57,094 nt of DNA from Gammaproteobacteria bacterium (GTDB lineage Bacteria; Pseudomonadota; Gammaproteobacteria; Ga0077554; Ga007554). The notes under the pieces were generated by a model that worked only from the letters and a program-made list of their open reading frames with translations, was not told where the DNA came from and searched no databases. The stretch is from the NCBI GenBank assembly GCA_021731145.1, contig JAKFXX010000022.1, forward strand, positions 1 through 57,094. Reading direction: 5' to 3'. Each line of letters starts with the position of its first letter. Positions within the stretch are counted from its first letter, which is position 1. The position numbers and the translations under genes were made by a program. Shown one piece after another: positions 25,579-36,178 of the stretch.

Positions 25579-26634
25579 ATGAACCCCCTCCTCGAACTCA
25601 AAAACATCGAGTGCCGCTATAACAGCAGCACGGTGGTGCGCGACCTTTCGCTGCGCATCAATCAGGGTGCGCTGGCCTGTCTGCTGGGGCCGAGCGGTTG
25701 CGGCAAGACTACGGTGTTGCGTGCCATCGCGGGATTTGAGCCGGTTTACGGCGGGGAAATTGTGTTGCGCGGCAGTGCGGTTTCTCGCCCTGGCTACACC
25801 CTTCCGCCGGAGAAGCGCCGCCTGGGGATGGTGTTTCAGGATTACGCGCTGTTTCCGCACATGGATGTTGCGTCGAACATCGGTTTCGGTCTGCGCGATG
25901 CCTCAAAAGAGGACAGGCGGCAGACGGTTGCACGTTTGTTGGACGTGGTGGGATTGGGCGGGCTGGGTAAGCGCTATCCTCACGAGCTCTCGGGAGGCCA
26001 GCAACAGCGTGTTGCCCTGGCGCGGGCGCTGGCGCCACAACCCGAGATGATCCTGATGGACGAGCCTTTTTCCAATCTCGATGTCGAATTACGTGAACGG
26101 CTCGGGCTGGAAGTGCGTGATATTCTCAAAAGCCAAAACATCGCTACCATCCTGGTTACGCACGATCAGCAGGAGGCGTTCGCACTCGGCGAGATGGTGG
26201 GTATCATGCACCAGGGGCGCATATTGCAGTGGGATACGCCGTTCAATCTCTACCATGAACCCGCCAACCGCTTCGTCGCCGACTTCATCGGCCAGGGGGT
26301 GTTTCTCGCCGGGAAACTGCTGGCCCCCGACACGGTAGAGACCGAAGTTGGCGTGATTAGCGGTGACCGCGCCTATCCCTGGGCGACGGGCACCAAGGTG
26401 GATGTGCTGCTGCGCCCTGATGATATCGTGCCCTGCATGGAAAGTTCACTGCGCGGCGAAATTCTCAACAAGGCCTTCAAGGGGGCGTCGATCATGTACA
26501 CGCTAAGACTGGCCAGCGGCAGCAAGGTGCTGGCCCTGTTCCCCAGCCACCATGATCACGCCATCCACGAATGGGTGGGCATCCGCATCGCGGCGAATCA
26601 CCTGGTGACATTTCCGCATGAGGGCGGAATTTGA
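25579..26634 (+). CDS. Fe(3+)-type ABC transporter ATP-binding protein (FbpC-like), orphan
   Basis: A 351-aa ATPase from ATG 25579. Walker A 'GPSGCGKTT', Q-loop '[18 protein letters not shown]', signature '[15 protein letters not shown]', Walker B '[12 protein letters not shown]', switch 'LVTHDQQEA', and a C-terminal TOBE-type domain (about 280-350, '[20 protein letters not shown]'). The '[12 protein letters not shown]' junction is typical of FbpC iron(III) importers and relatives. No permease or binding-protein gene is nearby. Confidence 0.88.
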   Translation: MNPLLELKNIECRYNSSTVVRDLSLRINQGALACLLGPSGCGKTTVLRAIAGFEPVYGGEIVLRGSAVSRPGYTLPPEKRRLGMVFQDYALFPHMDVASNIGFGLRDASKEDRRQTVARLLDVVGLGGLGKRYPHELSGGQQQRVALARALAPQPEMILMDEPFSNLDVELRERLGLEVRDILKSQNIATILVTHDQQEAFALGEMVGIMHQGRILQWDTPFNLYHEPANRFVADFIGQGVFLAGKLLAPDTVETEVGVISGDRAYPWATGTKVDVLLRPDDIVPCMESSLRGEILNKAFKGASIMYTLRLASGSKVLALFPSHHDHAIHEWVGIRIAANHLVTFPHEGGI

Positions 26635-26641
26635 GCCTGCC

Positions 26642-28048
26642 CTACTTCACTGCTTCGATATAAGCCAACGCCTTATCAATCCGCTGCAAGGTCCGCTCGC
26701 GCCCAGTCAGGGCTACCGTCACGTCTATCGGCGGTGACACATCCGTACCGCACACCGCCACGCGCAGTGGCTGGGCGAGTTTACCCATCTTCAGGCCGTG
26801 TGCCTCGGCAATTTCCGTCACCGCTTGATGAATCCCCTCGGCGTTCCACTCTGGCAAATCGGAAAAGCGTGCGCGTAGCGCTGCCAGGATATCCCGAATC
26901 TCGGGTTTGAGATTTTTAGTGGCGGCTTTTTCGTCAAAGGTGTCGAAATCCCGGTAGAAAAATGCGCTGTTGTGCGCCATTTCCACCAGGGTCTTGGCGC
27001 GCTCACGCTGCGCCTTGACCACCTCAACCAGTTCCGGGCCGGTGGCAGGATCAATGCCGATACGCCCCATGTGCCAGCTCAAATGGTGCGCTACATGGGC
27101 AGGATCACTGGTCTTGATATAATGCTGATTGAGCCATAGCAGCTTGCCGGGGTTGAAGGTGGATGCGGAAGTGTTGACATTGTTGGTGTCGAACAGACTG
27201 ATCATTTCATCGGTCGAAAATATCTCCTGATCACCGTGCGACCAGCCCAGCCGCACCAGATAGTTCAGCACAGCCTCGGGCAGAAAACCGTCCTCGCGGT
27301 ATTGCATCACGCTCACCGCGCCGTGGCGCTTCGACAGGCGCGCGCCATCTTCACCCAGTATCATTGGAACGTGGGCATAGACCGGCGGGGTGGCCCCGAG
27401 TGTTTTCAGGATATTGATCTGGCGCGGTGTGTTGTTGAGGTGGTCATCACCGCGAATGACGTGCGTTACGTTCATGTCATGATCGTCCACCACTACGGTG
27501 AAATTGTAAGTGGGCGTGCCGTCCGAACGCACGATGATCAGGTCATCCAGCTCGTTGTTGTTGAATGTTACCCGGCCGCGGACTGAGTCCTCGACCACGA
27601 CGGAGTCCTCTTGCGGATTCCTGAAGCGGATCACCGGACGCACGCCGGGCGGCGGAGCATCTTTCATATCCCGGCAATAGCCGTCATAGCGCGGCTTTTC
27701 TTTTTTTGCCATCTGTTCGTTGCGCAGCGTTTCAAGCCGTTCCCTGGAGCAGTAACAGTGATAGGCCTTGCCTTCGGCCAGCAACTGCCGGGCCACCTCG
27801 CGGTAGCGGTCAAAGCGGTCGCTCTGTGAAAACGGACCCTCGTCATACTCCAGCCCCAGCCACGTCATCCCCTCCAGAATCGCATTCACCGATTCCGCCG
27901 TGGAGCGTTCCAGATCGGTGTCCTCGATGCGCAGAATAAACGTGCCGCCGTGCTTGCGTGCATACAACCAGGAAAACAGCGCAGTACGGGCACCGCCGAT
28001 ATGGAGATAGCCGGTGGGGCTGGGGGCGAAACGGGTGCGGACGGTCAT
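26642..28048 (-). CDS. gltX: Glutamate--tRNA ligase
   Basis: A 468-aa class I synthetase. ATG 28048 has AGGA 8 nt upstream; the longer frame to 28081 lacks conservation. The HIGH-type motif is '[10 protein letters not shown]' (His16) and the KMSKS-type motif is '[10 protein letters not shown]'. '[16 protein letters not shown]' and 'YDGYCRD' supply the Cys cluster seen in zinc-binding GluRS. It charges tRNA-Glu. It converges with the FbpC-like gene (7-bp gap). Confidence 0.96.
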   Translation of the reverse strand: MTVRTRFAPSPTGYLHIGGARTALFSWLYARKHGGTFILRIEDTDLERSTAESVNAILEGMTWLGLEYDEGPFSQSDRFDRYREVARQLLAEGKAYHCYCSRERLETLRNEQMAKKEKPRYDGYCRDMKDAPPPGVRPVIRFRNPQEDSVVVEDSVRGRVTFNNNELDDLIIVRSDGTPTYNFTVVVDDHDMNVTHVIRGDDHLNNTPRQINILKTLGATPPVYAHVPMILGEDGARLSKRHGAVSVMQYREDGFLPEAVLNYLVRLGWSHGDQEIFSTDEMISLFDTNNVNTSASTFNPGKLLWLNQHYIKTSDPAHVAHHLSWHMGRIGIDPATGPELVEVVKAQRERAKTLVEMAHNSAFFYRDFDTFDEKAATKNLKPEIRDILAALRARFSDLPEWNAEGIHQAVTEIAEAHGLKMGKLAQPLRVAVCGTDVSPPIDVTVALTGRERTLQRIDKALAYIEAVK

Positions 28049-28268
28049 GGGTAATTCCTTGATGAAATCATGCGCGAGCAACTGCTCAATCTATCTCGGC
28101 ATTGTAACGGAAAAGCGGCAGAGGGGCTAACGCGCGCCCACATGAAGGCGTGGTTGTGTTTATGAGACGCGAGGCCGATACAATTTAAAGTATACTAAAG
28201 GCGCCCTTTTTTCACTTGTGCCCTTTAGGGTACTCGAGGCACTATTAATAACCACCGGATGAAAACCC

Positions 28269-28736
28269 ATGCGGCATTTTGATGCTAATCGACGCCTGAT
28301 GAAAAGTGTGTGCTTTTTGGCGGGTGTTTTTTGCGTTCCCATTTTATCCCATGCCGCTGAGCCCCTGCCGGATGCAGTGCCGCTGCTCGCCGTAACGGCG
28401 GAGCAGTGGGCGAGCAACAGCGAGGCTATCGTATCAATGCCTCCGCTTGTGGCTGCGATGCAGGATGTCATGAACAGGCCCGCAAGCCGCATCGTGCTGC
28501 GCTACCCCCGTGGCGAGGAAGGCGTAGCGTGGGCGCAGGAGCTGCGCGACTGGCTGGTGGCGCTGGGCATGTCTTCCGATCGCATCGAGATGGTGCAGAG
28601 TGGCGCTGGCGGGGCCATTGAGCTTGCTGTTCTCGCCGCACCCAACAAGGAGGGCGCTGGTCAATCGGGCAGCGCAGGCATGGCGTCCTTTCCTGTTGTG
28701 GATATTCCCTCGATGGATCAGGGAGAGACCCCATGA
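28269..28736 (+). CDS. Exported hypothetical protein upstream of nit
   Basis: A 155-aa protein with a signal sequence (MKSVCFLAGVFCVPILSHAA from an internal Met at 28299), followed by 'LLAVTAEQWASNSEAIVSMP' and 'SRIVLRYPRGEEGVAWAQEL', 'LVALGMSSDRIEMV'. The second half looks like a small alpha/beta domain of the OmpA-like 'RYP...E...LR.WLVALG...RI' kind, but without the OmpA signature. Its stop overlaps the nit ATG (ATGA), which argues for a real, coupled gene. Start uncertain (28269 or 28299); neither has a strong ribosome binding site. Function unknown. Confidence 0.75.
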   Translation: MRHFDANRRLMKSVCFLAGVFCVPILSHAAEPLPDAVPLLAVTAEQWASNSEAIVSMPPLVAAMQDVMNRPASRIVLRYPRGEEGVAWAQELRDWLVALGMSSDRIEMVQSGAGGAIELAVLAAPNKEGAGQSGSAGMASFPVVDIPSMDQGETP

Positions 28737-29551
28737 GCCGCGTCGCCGCAATCCAGATGGCCTCCGGGCCGAGCGTCAGCGCCAATCTGCTGGAGGCCGC
28801 CAGACTCATCCGCAATGCCGCGCAAGCGGGTGCGGAGCTGATCGTGCTGCCTGAAAATTTCGCCATTATGGGTGTCACGGAATTCGATAAGGTCAAGATC
28901 AGCGAGCAGGACGGGCAGGGGCCGATCCAGGATTTTCTCTCCCAGCAGGCTGCAAAACACGGTGTCTGGCTGGTGGGCGGCACTATCCCGCTGGTGGCGA
29001 ACAACCCGAACAAAGTGCGCGCCGCCTGCCTGTTATTTAATGCCAAAGGCGAGCGCGTGGCGCGTTACGACAAGATACATATGTTCGATGTGCGCGTCGA
29101 AGAAAGCGGGGAAAACTACGTCGAATCGGAAACGATCGAGGCTGGAGACACGACGGTGGTGGTGGATACCCCTTTCGGCAGGCTGGGCCTGGCGGTGTGC
29201 TACGACTTGCGCTTTCCGGAGTTGTTCCGGCGCCTGCTGGATGATGGCATGGAGCTGGTGGCGGTGCCATCGGCGTTTACCGCCATCACCGGCAAAGCCC
29301 ACTGGGAAACGCTGGTGCGCGCCCGCGCCGTGGAAAATCTGTGCTATGTGGTTGCCGCTGCCCAGGGTGGTTATCACGTCGGCGGACGTGAAACCCACGG
29401 CGACAGCATGATCGTCGGGCCATGGGGTATAGTGCTGGATCGCCTGCCGCGCGGCTCAGGGTTTGTCAGCGCGGAGATTGACCGTGGCCGCCTGGAGAGC
29501 ATGCGCCGCAACTTTCCGTCGATACAGCATCGCAAGTTGCGCTGTTCATAA
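28733..29551 (+). CDS. Nitrilase-superfamily hydrolase (Nit1/omega-amidase-like)
   Basis: A 272-aa carbon-nitrogen hydrolase with the Glu-Lys-Cys triad: Glu in 'LIVLPENFAIMG', Lys in 'YDKIHMFDV', Cys in 'GLAVCYDLRFPELFR'. The spacing and wording match the Nit/YbeM branch, which cleaves deaminated glutathione or related omega-amides. Location just before tldD is usual in gammaproteobacteria. It overlaps the preceding gene by 4 nt. Confidence 0.9.
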   Translation: MSRVAAIQMASGPSVSANLLEAARLIRNAAQAGAELIVLPENFAIMGVTEFDKVKISEQDGQGPIQDFLSQQAAKHGVWLVGGTIPLVANNPNKVRAACLLFNAKGERVARYDKIHMFDVRVEESGENYVESETIEAGDTTVVVDTPFGRLGLAVCYDLRFPELFRRLLDDGMELVAVPSAFTAITGKAHWETLVRARAVENLCYVVAAAQGGYHVGGRETHGDSMIVGPWGIVLDRLPRGSGFVSAEIDRGRLESMRRNFPSIQHRKLRCS

Positions 29552-29671
29552 AAAATCATAAAGATGTTGGGAATACGCGTAGCAGCGGCAATTTATTGCT
29601 TTTCACCTCTATAAAGTCCAGACATGGAATTTTAGAGGTTCCCATTAAGCCAGAACCCGGAAGCCGAAATC

Positions 29672-31114
29672 ATGAATACATCGCTTGATATTGCCCGCCA
29701 CATGCTGCTTGCTCCTTCGGGCCTTACCGAGGCAGATCTCCACGGCGTACTGGGTCAGGTATTGAACCACGCCGTGGACAGCGCCGACCTCTATTTTCAG
29801 GCCACGCATTACGAATCCTGGTCGCTGGAAGATGGCATCGTCAAGGAAGGCAGTTACAGCATAGATCGCGGCGTTGGCGTGCGTGCCATCAGCGGCGAAA
29901 AAACCGGCTTTGCCTATTCCGATGAAATCGCCCTGCCCGCGCTGACCGAGGCCGCCCTCGCCGCACGCGCCATCGCCCGCAGCGGACAGCAGCACCGGGT
30001 AAAAGCCTTGTCAGCCGTCGCAGGCCATGGCCTGTATTTGCCTACGAATCCGCTGGGGACATTGCCCGAACAAGACAAGGTGGCCTTGCTGGAGTCGCTG
30101 GACGCAGAGGCGCGCAAGCAGGATCCGCGTGTCAAGCAGGTGATGGTCAGCCTCGCGGGCGTCTATGACGTGGTGCTGGTGGCCGCGTCAGATGGCACAC
30201 TGGCTGCCGACGTGCGTCCGCTGGTGCGTGTCAACGTGAGCGTGATCGTCGAGCACAATGGCCGTCGCGAGCAAGGGTCGAGCGGTGGTGGTGCGCGTGC
30301 CGGTTACGAGTTTTTTTCAGGAGACGGGCGTGCGCTGGGTTATGCGCGCGAAGCGGTACGTCAGGCGCTGGTCAACCTCGATGCGCGCGACGCACCCGCC
30401 GGTGCCATGCAAGTGGTGCTCGGGCCGGGCTGGCCGGGCGTGTTGCTGCACGAGGCGATCGGCCACGGACTGGAAGGCGACTTCAACCGCAAGGGCACTT
30501 CTGCATTTGCCGGGCGCGTCGGCGAGCGTGTCGCCTCCCCGCTGTGCACGGTGGTGGACGATGGCACCCTGGACAGCCGCCGCGGCTCGCTCAATGTCGA
30601 TGACGAAGGCACCCCCACGCAACGCACCGTACTCATCGAAAACGGCATCCTCAAGGGCTACATGCAGGACAAGATGAACGCCCGCCTGATGGGCGTCGCG
30701 CCCACCGGCAACGGCCGCCGCGAGTCCTATGCGCATCTCCCCATGCCGCGCATGACCAATACCTACATGCTGGCCGGGGAACATGATCCGCAAGAAATCA
30801 TCGCCTCGGTGAAAAATGGCCTGTACGCCGTCAACTTCGGCGGCGGCCAGGTGGACATCACCTCCGGCAAATTCGTGTTCTCGGCGAGCGAGGCCTACAT
30901 GATCGAAGACGGCAAAATCACCTACCCCGTCAAAGGCGCCACCCTCATCGGCAACGGCCCCGACGTACTCACCCGCGTCAGCATGGTCGGCAACGACCTG
31001 AAGCTCGACACAGGCGTCGGCACCTGCGGCAAGGAGGGACAGAGCGTGCCCGTCGGCGTGGGGCAGCCGACGTTAAGGATAGATGAGTTGACGGTGGGGG
31101 GGACGAGCGCGTAA
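29672..31114 (+). CDS. tldD: Metalloprotease TldD
   Basis: A 480-aa TldD. The zinc motif HEAIGH (HExxxH) is in '[16 protein letters not shown]', followed by '[20 protein letters not shown]'-type family sequence and '[10 protein letters not shown]'. TldD/TldE degrade unfolded peptides, mature microcins and affect CcdA turnover; the partner tldE (pmbA) is not in the window. It lies 120 bp downstream of nit. Confidence 0.95.
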   Translation: MNTSLDIARHMLLAPSGLTEADLHGVLGQVLNHAVDSADLYFQATHYESWSLEDGIVKEGSYSIDRGVGVRAISGEKTGFAYSDEIALPALTEAALAARAIARSGQQHRVKALSAVAGHGLYLPTNPLGTLPEQDKVALLESLDAEARKQDPRVKQVMVSLAGVYDVVLVAASDGTLAADVRPLVRVNVSVIVEHNGRREQGSSGGGARAGYEFFSGDGRALGYAREAVRQALVNLDARDAPAGAMQVVLGPGWPGVLLHEAIGHGLEGDFNRKGTSAFAGRVGERVASPLCTVVDDGTLDSRRGSLNVDDEGTPTQRTVLIENGILKGYMQDKMNARLMGVAPTGNGRRESYAHLPMPRMTNTYMLAGEHDPQEIIASVKNGLYAVNFGGGQVDITSGKFVFSASEAYMIEDGKITYPVKGATLIGNGPDVLTRVSMVGNDLKLDTGVGTCGKEGQSVPVGVGQPTLRIDELTVGGTSA

Positions 31115-31471
31115 CACTCGTTAGGCCTCTCTGAAGCGCAGCGGTCGCGGAGCGCAAAGCCGAGCAGGGTGGGCACGTTGTGTGTGTGTGTGCCCACGGG
31201 GGATCAATAAACGAGACACATGCGATGGGTGGCTTGGTCCTTGATTAAAAATTGCATAGAGAAGACTAACTGGCCAGAGATTAAGGCCTCATTATAGCGA
31301 AGGGCGTAGGGTGCATCCCACGCACCAAATCAAACAAAGCAAGTAGCCCGGACGAAGCGCAAGCGGAATCCGGGAAACGCTATCCCTCCATGCACATTCC
31401 CCGCAGATTCTACTCTATCCCATCCAAACTACGCTCGCTGACATCAAAATACCGGGGGCGACATAAACGGG
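31115..31471. repeat. Gene-free mosaic of short intergenic repeats
   Basis: No gene is visible. In order: a GTGGGCA/TGCCCAC hairpin whose loop is a TG microsatellite (about 31168-31198); the 22-bp motif GTAGGGTGCATCCCACGCAC (31306-31327), one base different from an arm of the repeat at 36076; and GTAGCCCGGACGAAGC...TCCGGG (31343-31374), another frequent intergenic hairpin type. It lies between convergent tldD and argJ. Confidence 0.65.
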
Positions 31472-32686
31472 TTATGTCCGGTATTCCGCATTAATCCGCA
31501 CGTAGTCATAGGAGAAGTCACAGGTCCATACCTTGTCGTGATGTGTGCCGCGTCCCAGGTGGATGCACACGGTGATTTCGTCGCGCTTCATCACCTGTTG
31601 CCCCAGTTCCTCACGGTATTCAGGCGCGCGGCCGCCGTTGCGGACGATACAGACTTCATCAAGATAGATGGTGATTCGCCCAACATCCAGACCAGAAAGC
31701 CCGGCGCGGCCCACGGCAGCGAGGATGCGGCCCCAGTTGGGGTCGCTGGCAAAGAACGCGGTTTTGACCAAAGGAGAATGGGCGACGGCGTAGGCCACCA
31801 GCGCGCACTCATCAGCGCTCCCGCCCTCCTGCACCTCGACAGTGATCAGTTTGGTGGCACCTTCGCCATCGCGGATGACGGCCTGCGCAAGCTCGGTGCA
31901 AACCTCGGCGACTGCCGTGCACAGCAACTTATAGGCATCACTGGATGTGCTCGCAATGGGCGCGAGTGCGCTTTTCCCTGTAGCAATCAGCACACATGCG
32001 TCGTTGGTGGAGGTGTCGCCGTCCACGGTGATGCGGTTAAATGACACCGCCACCGCTTCGTTCAGGCATTGCTGCAACAGCGCGGGATCACAGGCCGCAT
32101 CGGTGGCGACAAAAGCGAGCATGGTGGCCATGTCGGGACGGATCATGCCCGAGCCTTTGGCGATGCCGGTGACAGTGACTGCCTGCCCGTCTATTAGGAG
32201 GTGGCGCGACGCGCCCTTGGGCACGGTGTCGGTGGTCATGATGCCGTGGGCGGCATCGTCCCAGCCCGTCTCATTCAGATTTGCGCAGGCCTCGGGCAGC
32301 CCGGCAGTGATGCGCTGCACCGGCAAGGACTCGCCGATCACACCGGTGGAAAACGGCAGGACGGACTCGGGCATACACCCAACCTGTTGCGCCAGCGCGG
32401 CACAGCAGGCCAGGGCATCGCGCATACCCTGTTCGCCGGTGCCGGCGTTGGCGTTGCCGGTATTGATCAGCAGGTAGCGGGCGGCGGCAAGATGATGGCG
32501 GGCCACGGTCACCGGCGCGGCGCAAAAGGCGTTGCGCGTGAACACCGCGGCGCAACGCGCGCCCTCTGCCAATTCCACCACCACCAGATCACGCCGCCCC
32601 GGTTTTTTGATACCTGCGCATGCCGTGCCGAGCCGAATGCCTGCCACCGGATGCATTTCTGGCAAACCTGTCAATCCTACCGCCAC
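31472..32686 (-). CDS. argJ: Bifunctional glutamate N-acetyltransferase/ornithine acetyltransferase
   Basis: About 404 aa from GTG 32686 (GGAGG 8 nt upstream), where the family homology begins ([19 protein letters not shown]). The self-cleavage and catalytic site is in '[16 protein letters not shown]': ArgJ cuts itself before the Thr of 'ATML' to give two chains. Other signatures are '[12 protein letters not shown]' and '[11 protein letters not shown]'. It transfers the acetyl group from N-acetylornithine to glutamate, closing the cyclic arginine pathway. It sits after secA as in many gammaproteobacteria. Confidence 0.94.
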   Translation of the reverse strand: MAVGLTGLPEMHPVAGIRLGTACAGIKKPGRRDLVVVELAEGARCAAVFTRNAFCAAPVTVARHHLAAARYLLINTGNANAGTGEQGMRDALACCAALAQQVGCMPESVLPFSTGVIGESLPVQRITAGLPEACANLNETGWDDAAHGIMTTDTVPKGASRHLLIDGQAVTVTGIAKGSGMIRPDMATMLAFVATDAACDPALLQQCLNEAVAVSFNRITVDGDTSTNDACVLIATGKSALAPIASTSSDAYKLLCTAVAEVCTELAQAVIRDGEGATKLITVEVQEGGSADECALVAYAVAHSPLVKTAFFASDPNWGRILAAVGRAGLSGLDVGRITIYLDEVCIVRNGGRAPEYREELGQQVMKRDEITVCIHLGRGTHHDKVWTCDFSYDYVRINAEYRT

Positions 32687-32713
32687 TATCTCGCCCTCCG
32701 GCCCTCTCCCCGA

Positions 32714-32738
32714 CCCTCTCCCGCAAAGCGGGAGAGGG
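32714..32738. repeat. 11-bp perfect hairpin between secA and argJ
   Basis: CCCTCTCCCGC (32714-32724), loop AAA, GCGGGAGAGGG (32728-32738). It lies 20 bp after the secA stop and 28 bp before the argJ start. No T-run follows on the minus strand, so it is not a standard terminator. This 'CCCTCTCCC' type is a common dispersed hairpin in proteobacteria. Confidence 0.65.
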
Positions 32739-32758
32739 GGAGTCAAAACAGAAATGGA

Positions 32759-35467
32759 TTACACCAACTTCCCATGACAATTTTTATACTTCTGGCCCGA
32801 ACCGCAGGGGCAAGGTTCGTTACGACCGACCTTGCGGCCTTCGCGCACGACGGGGGTGTGCTGTTCCTCACCTATCGCGCCTTCGCCTGCTTCGCCCGTG
32901 GTCATGGCACTCATCTGCGCATGCTCAAAATGCATGGGGACGTGCGAACGGCGCTGCTCTTCGACGGCCTGTACGTCTTCTTCGGCGCGTATCTGCACCC
33001 TGGAGAGGATGCTGATCACCTCGCGCTTGATGTTGCCCAGCATCATGCCAAACATATCGAAGGCTTCGCGCTTGTATTCCTGCTTGGGGTTTTTCTGGGC
33101 ATAGCCGCGCAGATGGATGCCCTGACGCAGGTGATCCATCGCCGCCAGGTGATCCTTCCAGTGGGTATCCAGCACTTGCAGCATCACCGCCTTTTCGAAA
33201 TGGCGCATCACGGGGCTGCCCGCCTCGGCTTCCTTGGCGACATAGGCCTTTTCCACCTCATCGCGAATGCGCTCGCGCAGCGTCTCTTCGTGCAGGTTTT
33301 CGTCGGTATGCAGCCATCCCGCAATATCAAGCTTCAGGCTGAACTCCGCCTCCAGCGCCTCTTGCAAGCCGGGGATATCCCACTGCTCATCAAGGCTGTG
33401 CGGCGGTATGTGCTGGCTGATTAAGGTCTCCATCACATCGGCGCGTATCGCGGCAATGGTTTCGGACACATCCTCCGACTCCATCAGGTGGTTGCGCTGC
33501 TCATAAATCACCTTGCGCTGATCGTTGGCGACATCGTCGTATTCCAGCAATTGCTTGCGGATATCGAAATTGTGCCCTTCCACCTTGCGCTGGGCGTTTT
33601 CAATCGCCTTGCTGACCCAGGGATGCTCAATCGCCTCGCCTTCCTCCATGCCCAGTTTTTGCATGATTGCGGATACGCGATCAGAGGCGAAAATGCGCAT
33701 CAGATTGTCTTCCAGTGACAGGTAAAAACGCGTTGAACCGGCATCACCCTGCCGTCCTGAACGACCGCGCAACTGGTTGTCGATGCGCCGCGATTCGTGG
33801 CGTTCTGTGCCGATGATGTGCAGTCCGCCCAGCGCCAGCACCTGCTCATGGCGCTTCTGCCATTCGTCGCGCAGCCGCTGCACTGCCTGCTCATCCGGCT
33901 CTTTCAGCGCGGCCAATTCCACTTCCAGGCTGCCGCCCAGCACGATGTCAGTACCACGGCCCGCCATATTGGTGGCGATGGTAACCGCAGCCGGACGCCC
34001 TGCCTGGGCGATGATCTCCGCCTCGCGGTCATGCTGCTTGGCGTTGAGCACTTCATGCTTGATCTTTTGCTCGGTGAGCAGGCGCGACAGAAGCTCGGAT
34101 GCTTCAATTGAGGCCGTGCCGACCAGTACCGGCTGGCCACGCTCCCGGCATCCTTTGATATCTTCGATGATCGCGGCAAACTTTTCCTTGGCGGTAAGAT
34201 AAATCAAATCGCCGTGATCCTTGCGGATCATGGGCCGGTTGGTGGGGATGACCACCACCTCCAGACCATAGATCTGCTGGAATTCGTAGGCTTCGGTATC
34301 CGCCGTGCCGGTCATGCCAGACAGTTTGTTGTAAAGCCGGAAATAGTTCTGGAAAGTAATCGACGCCAGTGTCTGATTCTCGTTCTGAATCGACACGCTT
34401 TCCTTTGCTTCTACCGCCTGGTGCAACCCATCGGACCAGCGGCGTCCCGGCATGATGCGGCCCGTGAATTCGTCGACGATGATCACCTCGCCGTCCCGCA
34501 CGATGTATTCGACATCACGGTGGTAGAGCACATGCGCGCGCAAGGCGGCATTCAGGTGATGCATCAGGCTGATATTGGCGGCATCATAGAGACTCTCGCC
34601 TTCCTGTAGCAGCCCGGCATTAAGCAACAATTCTTCGGCCTGCGCGTGACCTTCCTCGGTGAGATAGACCTGCCGCGCCTTTTCGTCCACGGAATAGTCG
34701 CCCGGCCCTTCCTCTACGTCCTGCTTGGTCAGCTTGGGGATAAGTACATTGATCTTTTTGTACATATCCGAGCTGTCTTCGGCAGGACCGGAGATGATCA
34801 ACGGCGTGCGTGCCTCGTCGATCAGGATCGAATCGACCTCGTCAATCACCGCATAATGAAGAGGACGCTGCACGCGGTCGGCGGGGCTGAACGCCATGTT
34901 GTCGCGCAGATAGTCAAAACCAAACTCGTTGTTGGTGCCGTAGGTGATGTCCGCCGCATACGCCTCGCGTTTGGCGGCGGAATCCTGCCCGGAGAGAATC
35001 ACGCCCGTGGTCAACCCCAGGAAACTATAGAGCCTGCCCATCCAGGCGGAGTCGCGGCGCGCCAGGTAATCATTGACCGTCACCACATGCACGCCATTGC
35101 CAGCCAAGGCATTCAGGTAGACAGGGAGCGTTCCGACCAGGGTTTTACCCTCGCCGGTGCGCATCTCGGCAATCTTGCCATCGTGCAGCGTCATACCGCC
35201 GACCAATTGTACATCGAAGTGACGCATGTTCATGACACGCTTGCCCGCCTCGCGCACCGTGGCGAAGGCCTCCGGCAACAAGGCGTCCAGGGCCTCGCCC
35301 TTGGCGAGCCGCTGCCGGAACTCTTCAGTCTTGGCGCGCAACGCGTCATCGGACAGGGCGGTATACTGAGGCTCAAGCGCGTTGATGCGCGCCACAGTGC
35401 TTTGCATGGCTTTTACGAGCCGCTCATTGCGGCTGCCAAAAATTTTGCTCAGGAATTTGGTGACCAT
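32759..35467 (-). CDS. secA: Preprotein translocase ATPase SecA
   Basis: A 902-aa SecA of full length. N-terminus '[18 protein letters not shown]'; Walker A '[15 protein letters not shown]'; '[19 protein letters not shown]' (Walker B region); '[10 protein letters not shown]' and '[20 protein letters not shown]'. The C-terminal zinc motif is '[16 protein letters not shown]' (CxCx8CH), which binds SecB. It drives Sec-dependent export. Confidence 0.98.
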   Translation of the reverse strand: MVTKFLSKIFGSRNERLVKAMQSTVARINALEPQYTALSDDALRAKTEEFRQRLAKGEALDALLPEAFATVREAGKRVMNMRHFDVQLVGGMTLHDGKIAEMRTGEGKTLVGTLPVYLNALAGNGVHVVTVNDYLARRDSAWMGRLYSFLGLTTGVILSGQDSAAKREAYAADITYGTNNEFGFDYLRDNMAFSPADRVQRPLHYAVIDEVDSILIDEARTPLIISGPAEDSSDMYKKINVLIPKLTKQDVEEGPGDYSVDEKARQVYLTEEGHAQAEELLLNAGLLQEGESLYDAANISLMHHLNAALRAHVLYHRDVEYIVRDGEVIIVDEFTGRIMPGRRWSDGLHQAVEAKESVSIQNENQTLASITFQNYFRLYNKLSGMTGTADTEAYEFQQIYGLEVVVIPTNRPMIRKDHGDLIYLTAKEKFAAIIEDIKGCRERGQPVLVGTASIEASELLSRLLTEQKIKHEVLNAKQHDREAEIIAQAGRPAAVTIATNMAGRGTDIVLGGSLEVELAALKEPDEQAVQRLRDEWQKRHEQVLALGGLHIIGTERHESRRIDNQLRGRSGRQGDAGSTRFYLSLEDNLMRIFASDRVSAIMQKLGMEEGEAIEHPWVSKAIENAQRKVEGHNFDIRKQLLEYDDVANDQRKVIYEQRNHLMESEDVSETIAAIRADVMETLISQHIPPHSLDEQWDIPGLQEALEAEFSLKLDIAGWLHTDENLHEETLRERIRDEVEKAYVAKEAEAGSPVMRHFEKAVMLQVLDTHWKDHLAAMDHLRQGIHLRGYAQKNPKQEYKREAFDMFGMMLGNIKREVISILSRVQIRAEEDVQAVEEQRRSHVPMHFEHAQMSAMTTGEAGEGAIGEEQHTPVVREGRKVGRNEPCPCGSGQKYKNCHGKLV

Positions 35468-35595
35468 GGGATAATCAATTCAGAAATCGGAGGATGGGGA
35501 AAGGAGCTAGAAGTCTGTCTGACTTAGGTAGACTCCCAGGATAAAGGCTCCCAGTCTATGTTATGTTTTCGTTTACATCGCAATCATTAAAAAAC

Positions 35596-36051
35596 ATGCC
35601 AATCAAGACACCTAAACGCATAGCCGGCCTGTTGGCAGGAAGTCATGACACGCTCCAGCCGCTACTCGCCCGCGCCAAGCGGCTGGAACAGTTGAACCAT
35701 GCCTTGCGTAACCAGCTTCCGCCGCCGCTAAACCAGCACTGTCAGGTGGCAAACATCCGGGGGGATACACTGGTATTGCATGCCGACTCTTCCGCCTGGG
35801 CGCTGAAGTTGCGCTATAGCGTGCCCGTCATGCTTGCACAACTACAAAAAACCCCCGCCTTGCAGAATCTGCGCGGCATCGACATCAAGGTCAGGCCCGC
35901 TAGCATGGTCGCCACCCCGGCAGAAAAACCAAGGCGCGCACACATGTCCGGGGACACCGCCAGCCTGCTTGACAGCATGGCCGATGCCATCACCCACCCC
36001 AAGCTCCAGGCCGCGCTGCACCGTCTGGCGCGGCATGGAAAACACGGCTAA
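35596..36051 (+). CDS. dciA: DUF721 (DciA-like) protein
   Basis: A 151-aa protein from ATG 35596 (MPIKTPKRIAGLLAGSHDTL), where the family homology begins; the frame opens earlier at 35563. 'PPLNQHCQVANIRGDTLVLH' and 'WALKLRYSVPVMLAQLQ' are DUF721 features. DciA loads or assists the replicative helicase DnaB in bacteria that lack DnaC. Position between lpxC and secA is conserved in many gammaproteobacteria. It is divergent from secA and convergent with lpxC. Confidence 0.85.
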   Translation: MPIKTPKRIAGLLAGSHDTLQPLLARAKRLEQLNHALRNQLPPPLNQHCQVANIRGDTLVLHADSSAWALKLRYSVPVMLAQLQKTPALQNLRGIDIKVRPASMVATPAEKPRRAHMSGDTASLLDSMADAITHPKLQAALHRLARHGKHG

Positions 36052-36075
36052 TTCTATTTCAAAACGCCAATATAT

Positions 36076-36126
36076 GTAGGGTGCGTCCCACGCACCAATG
36101 ATTATGGTGCGTGGGACGCACCCTAC
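36076..36126. terminator. Perfect 22-bp inverted repeat, likely bidirectional terminator
   Basis: GTAGGGTGCGTCCCACGCAC-CA (36076-36097) and its exact complement (36105-36126) enclose a 7-nt loop. It lies between convergent dciA and lpxC and is followed on the plus strand by a T-rich stretch (GATTTTACTTTATT). The same 22-bp arm, with one change, stands alone at 31306-31327, so this is also a dispersed repeat. Confidence 0.75.
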
Positions 36127-36178
36127 GATTTTACTTTATTGATTTAGAATGCAATAAGGGCGCCCTTAAATCAATCGC

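Noticed and set aside
31184-31192. TG microsatellite as a phase-variation switch
   Set aside because: It lies in the loop of an intergenic hairpin, not in a coding region or at promoter spacing.
32201-33424. 407-aa plus-strand ORF across argJ and secA
   Set aside because: Spans the ends of two conserved minus-strand genes; composition is that of a shadow frame.
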